From Micromonospora sp. NBC_00389 (GTDB taxonomy: Bacteria > Actinomycetota > Actinomycetes > Mycobacteriales > Micromonosporaceae), in NCBI RefSeq assembly GCF_036059255.1, contig NZ_CP107947.1, forward strand, positions 2,728,001 to 2,792,000: 64,000 bases of DNA, given 5' to 3'. The notes beneath the pieces are model-generated. The model searched no databases. It saw only the letters and a list, made by a program, of their open reading frames with translations, and was not told the DNA's origin. This document shows positions 32,817 through 40,282 of the stretch, in pieces. The position numbers and the translations under genes were made by a program. Positions within the stretch are counted from its first letter, which is position 1, and each line of letters starts with the position of its first letter.

Positions 32817-34193
32817 GTGCAGAAGAGACGACTCCCCGGCCGACGACCACTGCTGCTCGCGGTGGGCGCCGGCGCGACCGCGGCAGCCCTCGCGGCCGGC
32901 ATGACCTCGGCCTTCGCGGCCACCGTCTTCACCGACGACTTCAACGACGGCAACGCCTCCGGCTGGTCCAAGTCCGGCGGCACCTGGGCCGTCGACGGCA
33001 CGGGCGTGTTCAACCAGTCCAACGCCGGCAGCGAACTGGCCCGGCAGTTCGCCGGCCAGACCAGCTGGACCGACTACGCCGTGCAGGCCCGGGTCAAGCC
33101 GGTGAGCTTCGGCTCGTCCAGCGCCCTGGTCGGGCTGGCCGCGCGGTCCACCAGCAGCACCAAGATGTACCGGCTGGCCCTGCTCGGCTCCGGTCGGGCC
33201 GAGCTCCAGGCCGTCAACGGCAGTGCCATCACCGCGATCGGCTCCGCATCGCTCGGCACCGGCACCGGCACCTGGTACACCCTGCGCATCGAGACCAGCG
33301 GCAGCACCATCCGGGGCTTCGTCAACGGCACCCAGATCGCCGCCGGCAGCAACAGCCTGGCCAGCGCCGGCCGGATCGGCCTGGTCACCGCGTACGCCAG
33401 TGGCAGCTTCGACGACGTGGCGGTCGACTCGGCCGGTGGCGGCACTCCGACCACCCCACCGACAACCACCCCGCCGCCGAGCACCCCGCCACCCACCACG
33501 CCGGGCCCGACCACCCCACCGCCGGCAGGCTGGCCGACGCCCACCGGCAGCCAGAAGGTGGACGCGACGATCCCGGTCTCCGGCACCTTCGACGGCGGGC
33601 TCAAGCGCTACTACGGCATCGGCGACGGCGGGCAGAGCGAGAGCCAGGACCCGATGTTCGAGCTGGCCGCCGGTGCCACCCTGCGCAACGTGATCATCGG
33701 TGCGCCAGCCGGTGACGGCGTGCACTGCGAGGGCAACTGCACCCTGATCAACGTCTGGTGGGAGGACGTGGGCGAGGACGCCGCCACCTTCCGCGGCGGC
33801 ACCACGTACACCGTCGACGGAGGCGGCGCCCGGTCCGCCAGCGACAAGGTCTTCCAGCACAACGGCTCGGGCACCGTCTACATCAAGAACTTCCGGGTGG
33901 AGAACGCCGGGAAGCTCTACCGGGCCTGCGGCAACTGCTCCACCTCGTACCAGCGGCACGTGGTGATCGACAACGTGGTCGTCCGGGACACCGACGCGAT
34001 CGCCGGCATCAACACCAACTGGGGCGACACCGCCCGGTTCAGCCGGATCACGATCGTCGACGACCCGGACCGGGACACCTCGATCTGCGTCAAGTACCGC
34101 GGCGTGCCGAAGGGCGACGAGCCGACCGAGATCGGCGAGGGCGCCGACGGCGTCAACTGCCTCTACGCACCGTCCGACATCACCTACCAGTAG
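32817..34193 (+). CDS. Secreted PL3-family pectate lyase with N-terminal LamG/CBM-like domain
   Basis: 458 residues. Start is the GTG 32817 behind AAGGAGG. Signal peptide 1-34 (LLLAVGAGATAAALAAG, cleavage after AFA). Residues 36-208 form a jelly-roll domain (FTDDFNDGNASGWSKSGGTW, then ARVKPVSFGSSSALVGLAAR) like LamG or family-66 binding modules. A Thr/Pro linker (209-240) leads to a PL3 pectate lyase domain (VDATIPVSGTFDGGLKRYYG, GVHCEGNCTLINVWWEDVGED, FQHNGSGTVYIKNF). Family PL3 cleaves polygalacturonate by beta-elimination with calcium. The enzyme degrades plant cell-wall pectin outside the cell. Followed by a terminator. Confidence 0.93.
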   Translation: MQKRRLPGRRPLLLAVGAGATAAALAAGMTSAFAATVFTDDFNDGNASGWSKSGGTWAVDGTGVFNQSNAGSELARQFAGQTSWTDYAVQARVKPVSFGSSSALVGLAARSTSSTKMYRLALLGSGRAELQAVNGSAITAIGSASLGTGTGTWYTLRIETSGSTIRGFVNGTQIAAGSNSLASAGRIGLVTAYASGSFDDVAVDSAGGGTPTTPPTTTPPPSTPPPTTPGPTTPPPAGWPTPTGSQKVDATIPVSGTFDGGLKRYYGIGDGGQSESQDPMFELAAGATLRNVIIGAPAGDGVHCEGNCTLINVWWEDVGEDAATFRGGTTYTVDGGGARSASDKVFQHNGSGTVYIKNFRVENAGKLYRACGNCSTSYQRHVVIDNVVVRDTDAIAGINTNWGDTARFSRITIVDDPDRDTSICVKYRGVPKGDEPTEIGEGADGVNCLYAPSDITYQ

Positions 34194-34208
34194 GCCGGCC
34201 AGAGGGCA

Positions 34209-34233
34209 CCCCGCGGACCGCACGTCCGCGGGG
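34209..34233. terminator. Bidirectional terminator hairpin
   Basis: CCCCGCGGAC (34209-34218) pairs perfectly with GTCCGCGGGG (34224-34233) around the 5-nt loop CGCAC. It lies between the converging pectate lyase and threonine synthase stops. Confidence 0.75.
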
Positions 34234-34244
34234 CACCCGCGGTC

Positions 34245-35435
34245 TCAGGCCAGCACGGGTACGGCGGAGACGTCGACGGTCTCCGGATACTTCAGCCCGG
34301 CGCCGGTGTTGAGCACCACGACCCGCTCACCGGCCCGGATCCACCCGCCGGCGCGCAGTTGCCGCGCCGCAGTCAGGCAGGCCGCGCCCTCCGGGCAGAG
34401 CAGCAGCCCCTCCCGGGTGGCGAAGTCCCGCAGGTCGGCCAGGATGTCCGCGTCGTCGACGGCGACCGCGGTGCCGGCGGACGCCCGCAGCGCGCCCAGG
34501 ATCAGCTCGTCGCCCAGGGGCGCCGGCACGGTGATGCCGAACGCCACGGTGTGCGCGTCGGCCCACGGCTCGGCCCGCTCGTCGCCGGCGGCGAAGGCCC
34601 GCACGATCGGCGCGCAACCGCTCGACTGCACAGCCACCAGCCGGGGCAGCTTGTCGCCGATCCAACCCAGCTCGCGCATCTCGTGCAGCGCCTTGTGGAT
34701 GCCGATCAGACCGACCCCGCCACCCGTCGGGTAGATGATCACGTCGGGCACCTGCCAGCCGAGCTGCTCGACGATCTCGTACCCCATCGTCTTCTTGCCC
34801 TCCAGCCGGTAGGGCTCGCGCAGCGTGCCGGCGTCGAAGATCGCGCCAGCGGACTCAGCGATCAGCTCGGCCACCCGCCGGCCGGCGTCGCTGATCAGCC
34901 CGTCGACGAGGCGCAGGTCGGCCCCGGCGGCAACGCACTCGTTCCGGCAGATGGTCGGCGCCGCCAGCGGCATGACGATGGTGGCACCCATCCCGGCCCG
35001 CGCCGCGTACGTCGCCCAGGCCGAGCCGGCGTTGCCGTTGGTGGGCATCGCGATGCGCTCGACGCCCAGCTCGCGGGCCCGGCTCACGCCGACCGCCGCG
35101 CCCCGCGCCTTGAACGAGCCGGTCGGGATCAACCCCTCGTCCTTGACCATCAGGTCCGTGATGCCGATCTCCGCGCCGTACGCGGGCGCGCGCAGCAGCG
35201 GCGTCCAGCCCTCGCCGAGCGTGGTGATGTGCCGCGGGTCGGCGACCGGCAGCAGCTCCCGGTAACGCCACAGGTCGGCCGGGCGCAGCGGGAAGCGCTC
35301 CGGCGTGACCGCCTTCGCCACCGCCGGCAGGTCGTAGCGGGCCAGCAGCGGGGAGCCGCACTCGCAGAGGTTCTGCAACCGGTCGGCGGCGTACTCCCGG
35401 CCGCAGCGCGGGCAGTCCAGGTGGGTCAGGTACAC
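34245..35435 (-). CDS. thrC: Threonine synthase (PLP-dependent, long N-terminal zinc-ribbon type)
   Basis: 396 residues. The GTG at 35435 is chosen because GAGGAG lies 8 nt upstream and because it gives the four-cysteine zinc-ribbon start (LDCPRCGREYAADRLQNLC, ECG). PLP-binding lysine in TGSFKARGA, the phosphate loop TNGNAGSAWA and the glycine-rich TGGGVGLIG follow the fold-type II order. It makes threonine from phosphohomoserine, or is a close paralogue with another substrate; the cysteine-rich head is typical of a second actinobacterial ThrC clade. It begins 14 bp after the LigD-like stop and could share its transcript. Confidence 0.85.
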   Translation of the reverse strand: MYLTHLDCPRCGREYAADRLQNLCECGSPLLARYDLPAVAKAVTPERFPLRPADLWRYRELLPVADPRHITTLGEGWTPLLRAPAYGAEIGITDLMVKDEGLIPTGSFKARGAAVGVSRARELGVERIAMPTNGNAGSAWATYAARAGMGATIVMPLAAPTICRNECVAAGADLRLVDGLISDAGRRVAELIAESAGAIFDAGTLREPYRLEGKKTMGYEIVEQLGWQVPDVIIYPTGGGVGLIGIHKALHEMRELGWIGDKLPRLVAVQSSGCAPIVRAFAAGDERAEPWADAHTVAFGITVPAPLGDELILGALRASAGTAVAVDDADILADLRDFATREGLLLCPEGAACLTAARQLRAGGWIRAGERVVVLNTGAGLKYPETVDVSAVPVLA

Positions 35436-35449
35436 GTCGCTCCTCGCCG

Positions 35450-36499
35450 TCAGACCGCGTCGATGCTCAGCCAGCGTCGGCTGCCCCGGCCCGGCTCGTA
35501 GACCGAGTCCAGCCGCTTGGCGATCACGCCGGGCAGGCCTTGCTCCCGCCCGGTGCGCAGCGCCTCGTCGCCGGCGCCCGGAAACCACGGCGGAGTCTGC
35601 CAGTGCGTACCGGTCAATGCCAGCCCATCGAGCAGCTCCCGGCGTTGCGCGTACGGCACGTCGACGCTGCTCACGCCCTCCAACCACAGCAGGTCGACGA
35701 GCAGGTACTGGGCGCCCGCCGGAACCCGACCGCCGCTGGCCGGACGGGCCGGGCGGACCCGGCCGGCGCCGTCGATGCGGACCAGCACCCCGTCCAACAC
35801 CGCCTCCGTCGGCGCCAGCGCCTCGGCCAGCGCGCGCAACCACGGGTACCCGGCGGTGATCTCCTCGTCGGTCTCGGAGAGCAGCCGGAGCCGTCCGCCG
35901 GAGACGTACGCCATCGCCCGGACCCCGTCCCAGCGCAGCTCGTACCCCCACGCGGCGTCGTCCCGGGGGAGCCCGGCGGCGGGCGTGGGGTGCATCGGGC
36001 GGACCAGTTCGGGCATCGGCGTCCAGCCGGGCGGAGCCGGGTCGGTGCGCCGGACCATCCAGTCCCGCCCGCCGGTCGCGAAGAGCGCGTAGCGGCCGGC
36101 GGTCCGCTCACCGGAGAGCGTCACGATCACCTCGTCGTCGCGCCACTTCTCGCAGTGGTACGTGCCCCGGTCGTGGATGACCATCTGGCCACCGCCGTAC
36201 TCGCCGGCGGGGATCTCACCGGCGAAGTCGAGGTACTCCATCGGGTGGTCCTCGGTGTGCACGGCGAGGTGGTTGCGGCCCGGGTCGCGGGGCAGGCCGC
36301 GCGGCACCGCCCAGGAGGCCAGCACTCCGTCGTGCTCCAGACGCAGGTCCCAGTGCAGGCTGCGGGCGTGGTGCTGCTGGATGACGAAGCGGGCGTTGCC
36401 GTCGTCGGGGCCGGCCGCGGTCGGGCTCCGCTCCGGCACCGGCTCGGGCGTGCGGGCCGCGTCCCGTCGGCGCCGGTACTCCTCCAGCCGGTCCGTCAC
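35450..36499 (-). CDS. LigD-type 3'-phosphoesterase fused to a degenerate ATP-ligase domain
   Basis: 349 residues. The GTG at 36499 is preceded by GGAGA. Residues 36-165 are a LigD 3'-phosphoesterase domain with all expected metal and phosphate residues: His43, His49, Asp51, Arg53, His85 and Tyr89. Residues 168-349 look like the adenylation domain of LigD, but the motifs are broken: motif I is ELRWDGVR with Arg189 where the AMP-accepting Lys belongs, motif III is VLDGVLV without its Glu, motif IV is LPGVIAKR, and the protein ends (WLSIDAV) before motif V and the OB fold. It should clean 3' ends of DNA breaks and cannot ligate. Ku and polymerase partners are not in the window. Confidence 0.87.
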   Translation of the reverse strand: MTDRLEEYRRRRDAARTPEPVPERSPTAAGPDDGNARFVIQQHHARSLHWDLRLEHDGVLASWAVPRGLPRDPGRNHLAVHTEDHPMEYLDFAGEIPAGEYGGGQMVIHDRGTYHCEKWRDDEVIVTLSGERTAGRYALFATGGRDWMVRRTDPAPPGWTPMPELVRPMHPTPAAGLPRDDAAWGYELRWDGVRAMAYVSGGRLRLLSETDEEITAGYPWLRALAEALAPTEAVLDGVLVRIDGAGRVRPARPASGGRVPAGAQYLLVDLLWLEGVSSVDVPYAQRRELLDGLALTGTHWQTPPWFPGAGDEALRTGREQGLPGVIAKRLDSVYEPGRGSRRWLSIDAV

Positions 36500-36593
36500 A
36501 CCCGCATTCTCCGGCAAACCGGACGGTTGTGCTGGACACCGGAGTGTCCGGTTCACTCGCCGGCCGGGTCCGCGGCGGGGTAGAACGGTCCTC

Positions 36594-37379
36594 ATGGACC
36601 TCACCGACCAGCCCACCGTCCTGCTCCCCGGTGACGTGCGGATGCCCCTGCTCGGGTTCGGCACCTGGAAGGCCACCGGTCAGGCCGGCTACGACGCGGT
36701 GCTGGCCGCGCTCGACACCGGCTACCGGCACCTCGACACCGCCACCATGTACGGCAACGAGCGGGAGGTCGGCCGGGCGGTGAAGGAGAGCGGGCTGCGC
36801 CGGGAGGACGTCTTCATCACCACCAAGGTTCCGCCGAACCGGGTGGGCCGGGAGCGGGAGACGCTGGAGGCCAGCCTGGAGGCGCTCGGTCTCGACCAGG
36901 TGGACCTCTGGTTGATCCACTGGCCGCCGTCGCCCACCGACAGCATCCCGATGTGGCGGGAGCTGTTGGCCGCCCGGGACGAGAACCTGACCCGGTCGGT
37001 CGGGGTCAGCAACTACAGCACCCCGGAGATCGACGAGCTGATCCAGGCGACCGAGGAGAACCCGGCGGTCAACCAGATCCGGTGGAGCCCGGCGCTGTAC
37101 GACCGGCAGCGGCACGCCGAGCACCGGGACCGGGGCGTGGTGCTGGAGGGGTACAGCCCGTTCAAGACCAGCGACCTCAGCCACCCGGTGCTGACCAGGA
37201 TCGCCGGTGCGCACGGCGTCTCGCCTGCGCAGGTGGTGCTGCGCTGGCACATCGACCACGAGATCCCGGTGATCCCGAAGTCGGTGACCCCGGAACGGAT
37301 CACCGCCAACTTCGACGTCTTTCACTTCTCGTTGACCGCGGAGGAGATGCGCGACATCGACGCGCTCGGCGGCGCCTGA
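36594..37379 (+). CDS. Aldo/keto reductase
   Basis: 261 residues. The AKR tetrad is in place: Asp48 and Tyr53 (HLDTATMYGNE), Lys78 (FITTKVP) and His109 (WLIHWPP). The cofactor segment at the C-terminus (VIPKSVTPERI) matches NADPH-dependent 2,5-diketo-gluconate/AKR5-like enzymes. ATG at 36594. Cytoplasmic. Divergent from the LigD-type gene with about 94 bp between. Substrate unknown. Confidence 0.93.
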   Translation: MDLTDQPTVLLPGDVRMPLLGFGTWKATGQAGYDAVLAALDTGYRHLDTATMYGNEREVGRAVKESGLRREDVFITTKVPPNRVGRERETLEASLEALGLDQVDLWLIHWPPSPTDSIPMWRELLAARDENLTRSVGVSNYSTPEIDELIQATEENPAVNQIRWSPALYDRQRHAEHRDRGVVLEGYSPFKTSDLSHPVLTRIAGAHGVSPAQVVLRWHIDHEIPVIPKSVTPERITANFDVFHFSLTAEEMRDIDALGGA

Positions 37380-37515
37380 CAGCGCTCCCGCTGCCAAATT
37401 CCTTCAGTGACCGGCTCGTTGATGAAGGGTATCGACATCGACGCTCGTGACGGTATAGCGTGCCCGTCATCACATTCGTCGATGCGTTCGAACCCGTCGT
37501 CGCTGGAGGATCTTC

Positions 37516-37668
37516 ATGGCCCGGTCACCATCCATTCGTCTGCGCCGCCGCGGGATGCTCGGCATCCCCGCCCTGGTGGCCGTCGCGCTGACCACCGTTG
37601 CTCGGCCCACCCCGGCGAGCGCCGCGCCGAAGGTCGAGTGCCTGGCCGACCTTCTCGGGGCGTCCTGA
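37516..37668 (+). CDS. Short ORF encoding an export signal, overlapping the amidase start
   Basis: A 50-residue frame with an excellent ribosome site (GGAGGA, 5 nt before ATG 37516). The product is a signal peptide: Arg-rich start (SIRLRRRG), hydrophobic core (GIPALVAVALTTV), cleavage after ASA, then APKVECLADLLGAS and a stop. The stop TGA overlaps the ATG of the amidase gene (TGATG). The amidase frame itself has no signal peptide. Either the two were once a single frame split by a one-base change, or this is a separate leader that couples translation. The end CLADLLGAS resembles the amidase start WLVDVLRAAG. Confidence 0.6.
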   Translation: MARSPSIRLRRRGMLGIPALVAVALTTVARPTPASAAPKVECLADLLGAS

Positions 37669-38636
37669 TGGCCACGATTCCCTGGCTCGTGGACGTGCTG
37701 CGCGCCGCCGGCGTCCAGGTCGTCGTCGAGGGCGACTGGCTCAACCGGATGCGGCCGGGATCCTTCGACCCGATCGGCGTGCTCTGGCACCACACTGCCG
37801 CGACCTCCAGCGCCAGCAACCCGCACCCGGCGCTCAACATCTGCATCAACGGCCGGTCGGATCTGGCCGGCCCGCTCTGCCAGGCGCTCGTCGACTACAA
37901 CGGGGTCTTCCACGTCATCTCGGCCGGCCGGTGCAACCACGCCGGGGCCAGCGGCGGCAGTGGGCCGATTCCGGCCGGGGACGGCAACACCCTGATGATC
38001 GGGTGGGAGATCGACTACAACGGCGTCAACCAGCAGATGACCGCCGCGCAGTACAACGCGTCGATCGCCGCCACCGCCGCCGTGCTCACCCGGCTGGGCA
38101 GGGACAGCAGCTACGCCCGGGGGCACCGGGAGACCAGCACCAGCGGCAAGATCGACCCGTCGTTCATCGACCTGAACGTGATGCGCGCCGACGTGGCCGC
38201 GAAGATGTCCGGCGGCAATCCTCCGGCGTGGTCCTCCATCGTGGACAACACCACCGCTGGCCGGTTCACCGCCAGCGCCAACTGGGGCGTGTCGACGTAC
38301 TCCGCGCAGCGGTACGGCGCCGACTACCGGTACGCGGAGCCGGTCGCGTCCAGCGACGCCGCTTGGTACAAGTTCAACGTCCCGGCCACCGCCAACTACC
38401 GGGTCGACGCCTGGTGGCCGGCGACCTCCGGCTACAACAGCGCCACCCCGTACATCGTCGCCACCAGCACCGGCAACCGGACGATCATCGTCGACCAGCG
38501 GGCCACCGGCGGGCAGTGGCGGTCCCTCGGCACGTTCACGCTTCCGGCCGGGGACGCCAACCGGGTGGCGGTGAGCCGGTGGAGCAGCGCCGCCGGCCTG
38601 GTCATCGCCGACGCCGTCCGGCTCACCCGGGTCTGA
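37668..38636 (+). CDS. N-acetylmuramoyl-L-alanine amidase (amidase_2/PGRP) with golvesin-like C-terminal domain
   Basis: 322 residues from ATG 37668. Residues 30-175 form an amidase_2 domain: the zinc histidines are in LWHHTAA, ARGHRETS and nearby, with NHAG (GRCNHAGAS) and IGWEIDYNG also typical. Residues 190-322 are a beta-sandwich of the golvesin C-terminal type (VDNTTAGRFTASANWGVS, then WYKFNVPATANYRVDAWWPA). It should cleave peptidoglycan stem peptides. As annotated it has no export signal; one lies just upstream in another frame (37516-37668). If the frames were joined, the protein would be a normal secreted enzyme. Confidence 0.85.
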   Translation: MATIPWLVDVLRAAGVQVVVEGDWLNRMRPGSFDPIGVLWHHTAATSSASNPHPALNICINGRSDLAGPLCQALVDYNGVFHVISAGRCNHAGASGGSGPIPAGDGNTLMIGWEIDYNGVNQQMTAAQYNASIAATAAVLTRLGRDSSYARGHRETSTSGKIDPSFIDLNVMRADVAAKMSGGNPPAWSSIVDNTTAGRFTASANWGVSTYSAQRYGADYRYAEPVASSDAAWYKFNVPATANYRVDAWWPATSGYNSATPYIVATSTGNRTIIVDQRATGGQWRSLGTFTLPAGDANRVAVSRWSSAAGLVIADAVRLTRV

Positions 38637-38661
38637 CCCTGTCGTGGTGCGACGATGTGCG

Positions 38662-38766
38662 GTGAACCTGAACGACCTCGGCCCCGAGACGCAGCTACGG
38701 CTGATTGATCGCATGCTGGCTCTGATCGGGGAGCTTTCCGAAGCTGGTGAAGTCCCGGGCGGGTAG
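38662..38766 (+). CDS. Possible small protein (34 residues)
   Basis: A GTG-started frame just after the amidase gene encodes an acidic, leucine-rich peptide (NLNDLGPETQLRLIDRMLAL then IGELSEAGEVPGG) that could form one amphipathic helix. No strong ribosome site and no homologue known to me. It ends 20 bp before a strong terminator, so it would sit in the amidase transcript. Tentative. Confidence 0.25.
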   Translation: MNLNDLGPETQLRLIDRMLALIGELSEAGEVPGG

Positions 38767-38786
38767 GGCAAGGGAGTGCGGGTGAG

Positions 38787-38822
38787 CAGTGGGGGCGTGA
38801 CCGGATGGTCACGCCCCCACTG
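38787..38822. terminator. Strong bidirectional terminator, perfect 16-bp stem
   Basis: CAGTGGGGGCGTGACC (38787-38802) pairs perfectly with GGTCACGCCCCCACTG (38807-38822) around a 4-nt loop GGAT, between the converging amidase and GH12 genes. No T-run follows, as is usual in high-GC actinobacteria. Confidence 0.85.
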
Positions 38823-38837
38823 CCAGTTGGCTACTGA

Positions 38838-39977
38838 TCAGGAGCGGGAGCAGGCCACGCCGTTGAGGGTGAAGCTCGTCGGCGACGAGTACGCGCCGCT
38901 CAGCGTCCCCTGGTACCCGAAGCCGGCCGTGCCGCCCGGGGCGAGCGTGCCGTTCCAGTTCAGGTTCCGCGCGGTCACCGCCGACCCGCTCTGGCTCACC
39001 GTGGCGTTCCACGCGCTGGTGACCTGCTGCCCGCTCGGCAGCGCGTAACTCAGCGTCCAGCCGTTGACCGTGCTGGACCCTGTGTTGGTGATCTGCACGT
39101 CGGCGGTGAAGCCGTTGTTCCACGAGTTCGGCGTGTATTTCACCGCGCATCCGGCGCCACCCGGCGGCGGGGTGGTCGGCGGCGGAGTCGTCGGGGGCGG
39201 CGTGGTGGGCTGTGGGCCGCCACCGTTGACGGCGGCGGAGAACGAGGTCACCGCCAGACCGGCACCACCCTGCCAGGGCTCGAAGCCGGCCTGGATGCTG
39301 GTCAGGTACCAGCTGTTGGTGATCGCGCCCCGGTTGCGGACGTCGGTGATGAAGTCGAGCACGCTGAAGTTCAGGCTGGTGATCGGTGACGGCGCGACGT
39401 ACGAGATGACGTTGTTGCCGCCGTTGTTGCCCCGCCAGACCTCCCAGGTCCGGCCGACCAGGGTGGTCGTGCCGACCGGTGAGCCGATGGGCTGGATCGA
39501 GCCCTGCCGGTTGAGCCAGATCATGATCTCCATCTGGTTCACCCCGTCCCGCTTGGGCGTCGGGTCCAGCCAGATGTCGTACGAGGCGTTGTAGGTGGCG
39601 CCGCTGACGTACCGGTAGTTGATGCTGCTCGTGGCGCTGCTGATCTGGCTCACCTGGATCGGCAGGTTCGTGCCGGGGGAGCAGTTGGTGTAGTGACAAC
39701 CGAAGAACACCGAGGGGTACGCGGTGGGCGCGCCGTTGGTGGGGTTGCTGCCGTTCTGCGTGGTGATCTCGAAGCCGGTGTCGGTGACGTTGATGCACTG
39801 TTGGGCGGTGGTGCCCCACCGGTTGTTCTGCACCACGTACCGGCTCTGGATGACGGTCGAGCCGTACTGCTCGCAGATCTGGGTGTCGGCGGAGGCGTTG
39901 CCGCCGAGGGCCACAGCGACGATCGAGCCGCCGAGCAGCAGGCCAGCGGCGACCAGGGCCCGAAGTGGACGTTTCAT
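38838..39977 (-). CDS. Secreted GH12 endoglucanase with C-terminal CBM2 domain
   Basis: 379 residues. Signal peptide 1-31 (cleavage after ASA). GH12 domain 33-250 with the nucleophile Glu150 in QMEIMIWL and acid/base Glu233 in GFEPWQGG. A Pro/Thr linker (254-275, PPTTPPPTTPPP) leads to a family 2 carbohydrate-binding module (276-379) with GCAVKYTPNSWNNGFTADV and the usual disulfide cysteines (GCAV and GVACS). It hydrolyses cellulose and beta-glucans outside the cell. ATG at 39977 with AAGGAG upstream. A CebR-type operator lies 55 bp upstream, so cello-oligosaccharides probably induce it. Confidence 0.95.
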   Translation of the reverse strand: MKRPLRALVAAGLLLGGSIVAVALGGNASADTQICEQYGSTVIQSRYVVQNNRWGTTAQQCINVTDTGFEITTQNGSNPTNGAPTAYPSVFFGCHYTNCSPGTNLPIQVSQISSATSSINYRYVSGATYNASYDIWLDPTPKRDGVNQMEIMIWLNRQGSIQPIGSPVGTTTLVGRTWEVWRGNNGGNNVISYVAPSPITSLNFSVLDFITDVRNRGAITNSWYLTSIQAGFEPWQGGAGLAVTSFSAAVNGGGPQPTTPPPTTPPPTTPPPGGAGCAVKYTPNSWNNGFTADVQITNTGSSTVNGWTLSYALPSGQQVTSAWNATVSQSGSAVTARNLNWNGTLAPGGTAGFGYQGTLSGAYSSPTSFTLNGVACSRS

Positions 39978-40031
39978 GACGCTCCTTGACTGCGGCGCGT
40001 GCCAGGCGCCGAAATGAGGTCGGGGCGGGTA

Positions 40032-40045
40032 CGGGAGCGCTCCCA
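40032..40045. promoter_or_regulatory. CebR/CelR-type operator upstream of the GH12 endoglucanase
   Basis: CGGGAGCGCTCCCA matches 13 of 14 bases of the known actinobacterial CebR palindrome TGGGAGCGCTCCCA. It lies 55 bp upstream of the endoglucanase start. In Streptomyces CebR represses cellulase genes until cellobiose or cellotriose releases it. The A+T-rich stretch behind it (TGTAAATG, about 40055-40062) may be the promoter. The divergent monooxygenase gene starts 238 bp away and is less likely to be controlled. Confidence 0.85.
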
Positions 40046-40282
40046 CGCTCGATGACACATTTACATGTCTGATAGTGGTGCGCAACCGTACGCGTCAAAC
40101 TGGTGAAATGTGAGGATTGCCACGCCCGCGCCGGACAGCCGGCAGCGGACGTCCAGCTAAGCGGCGGGAACCGCCGACGAGCGGCTCCGGGCGGGCCAAA
40201 TGGGCCCTGGTGTGCGCCGATAGCGCCGAGTAGCGTGTTGCCTCCAACGCGTGCCGCATCCCCTCCGGAGGCGTACACCACC

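Noticed and set aside
37381..37392. Second CebR-like site (AGCGCTCCCG) near the amidase gene
   Set aside because: Only half of the palindrome is present; the left arm does not match.
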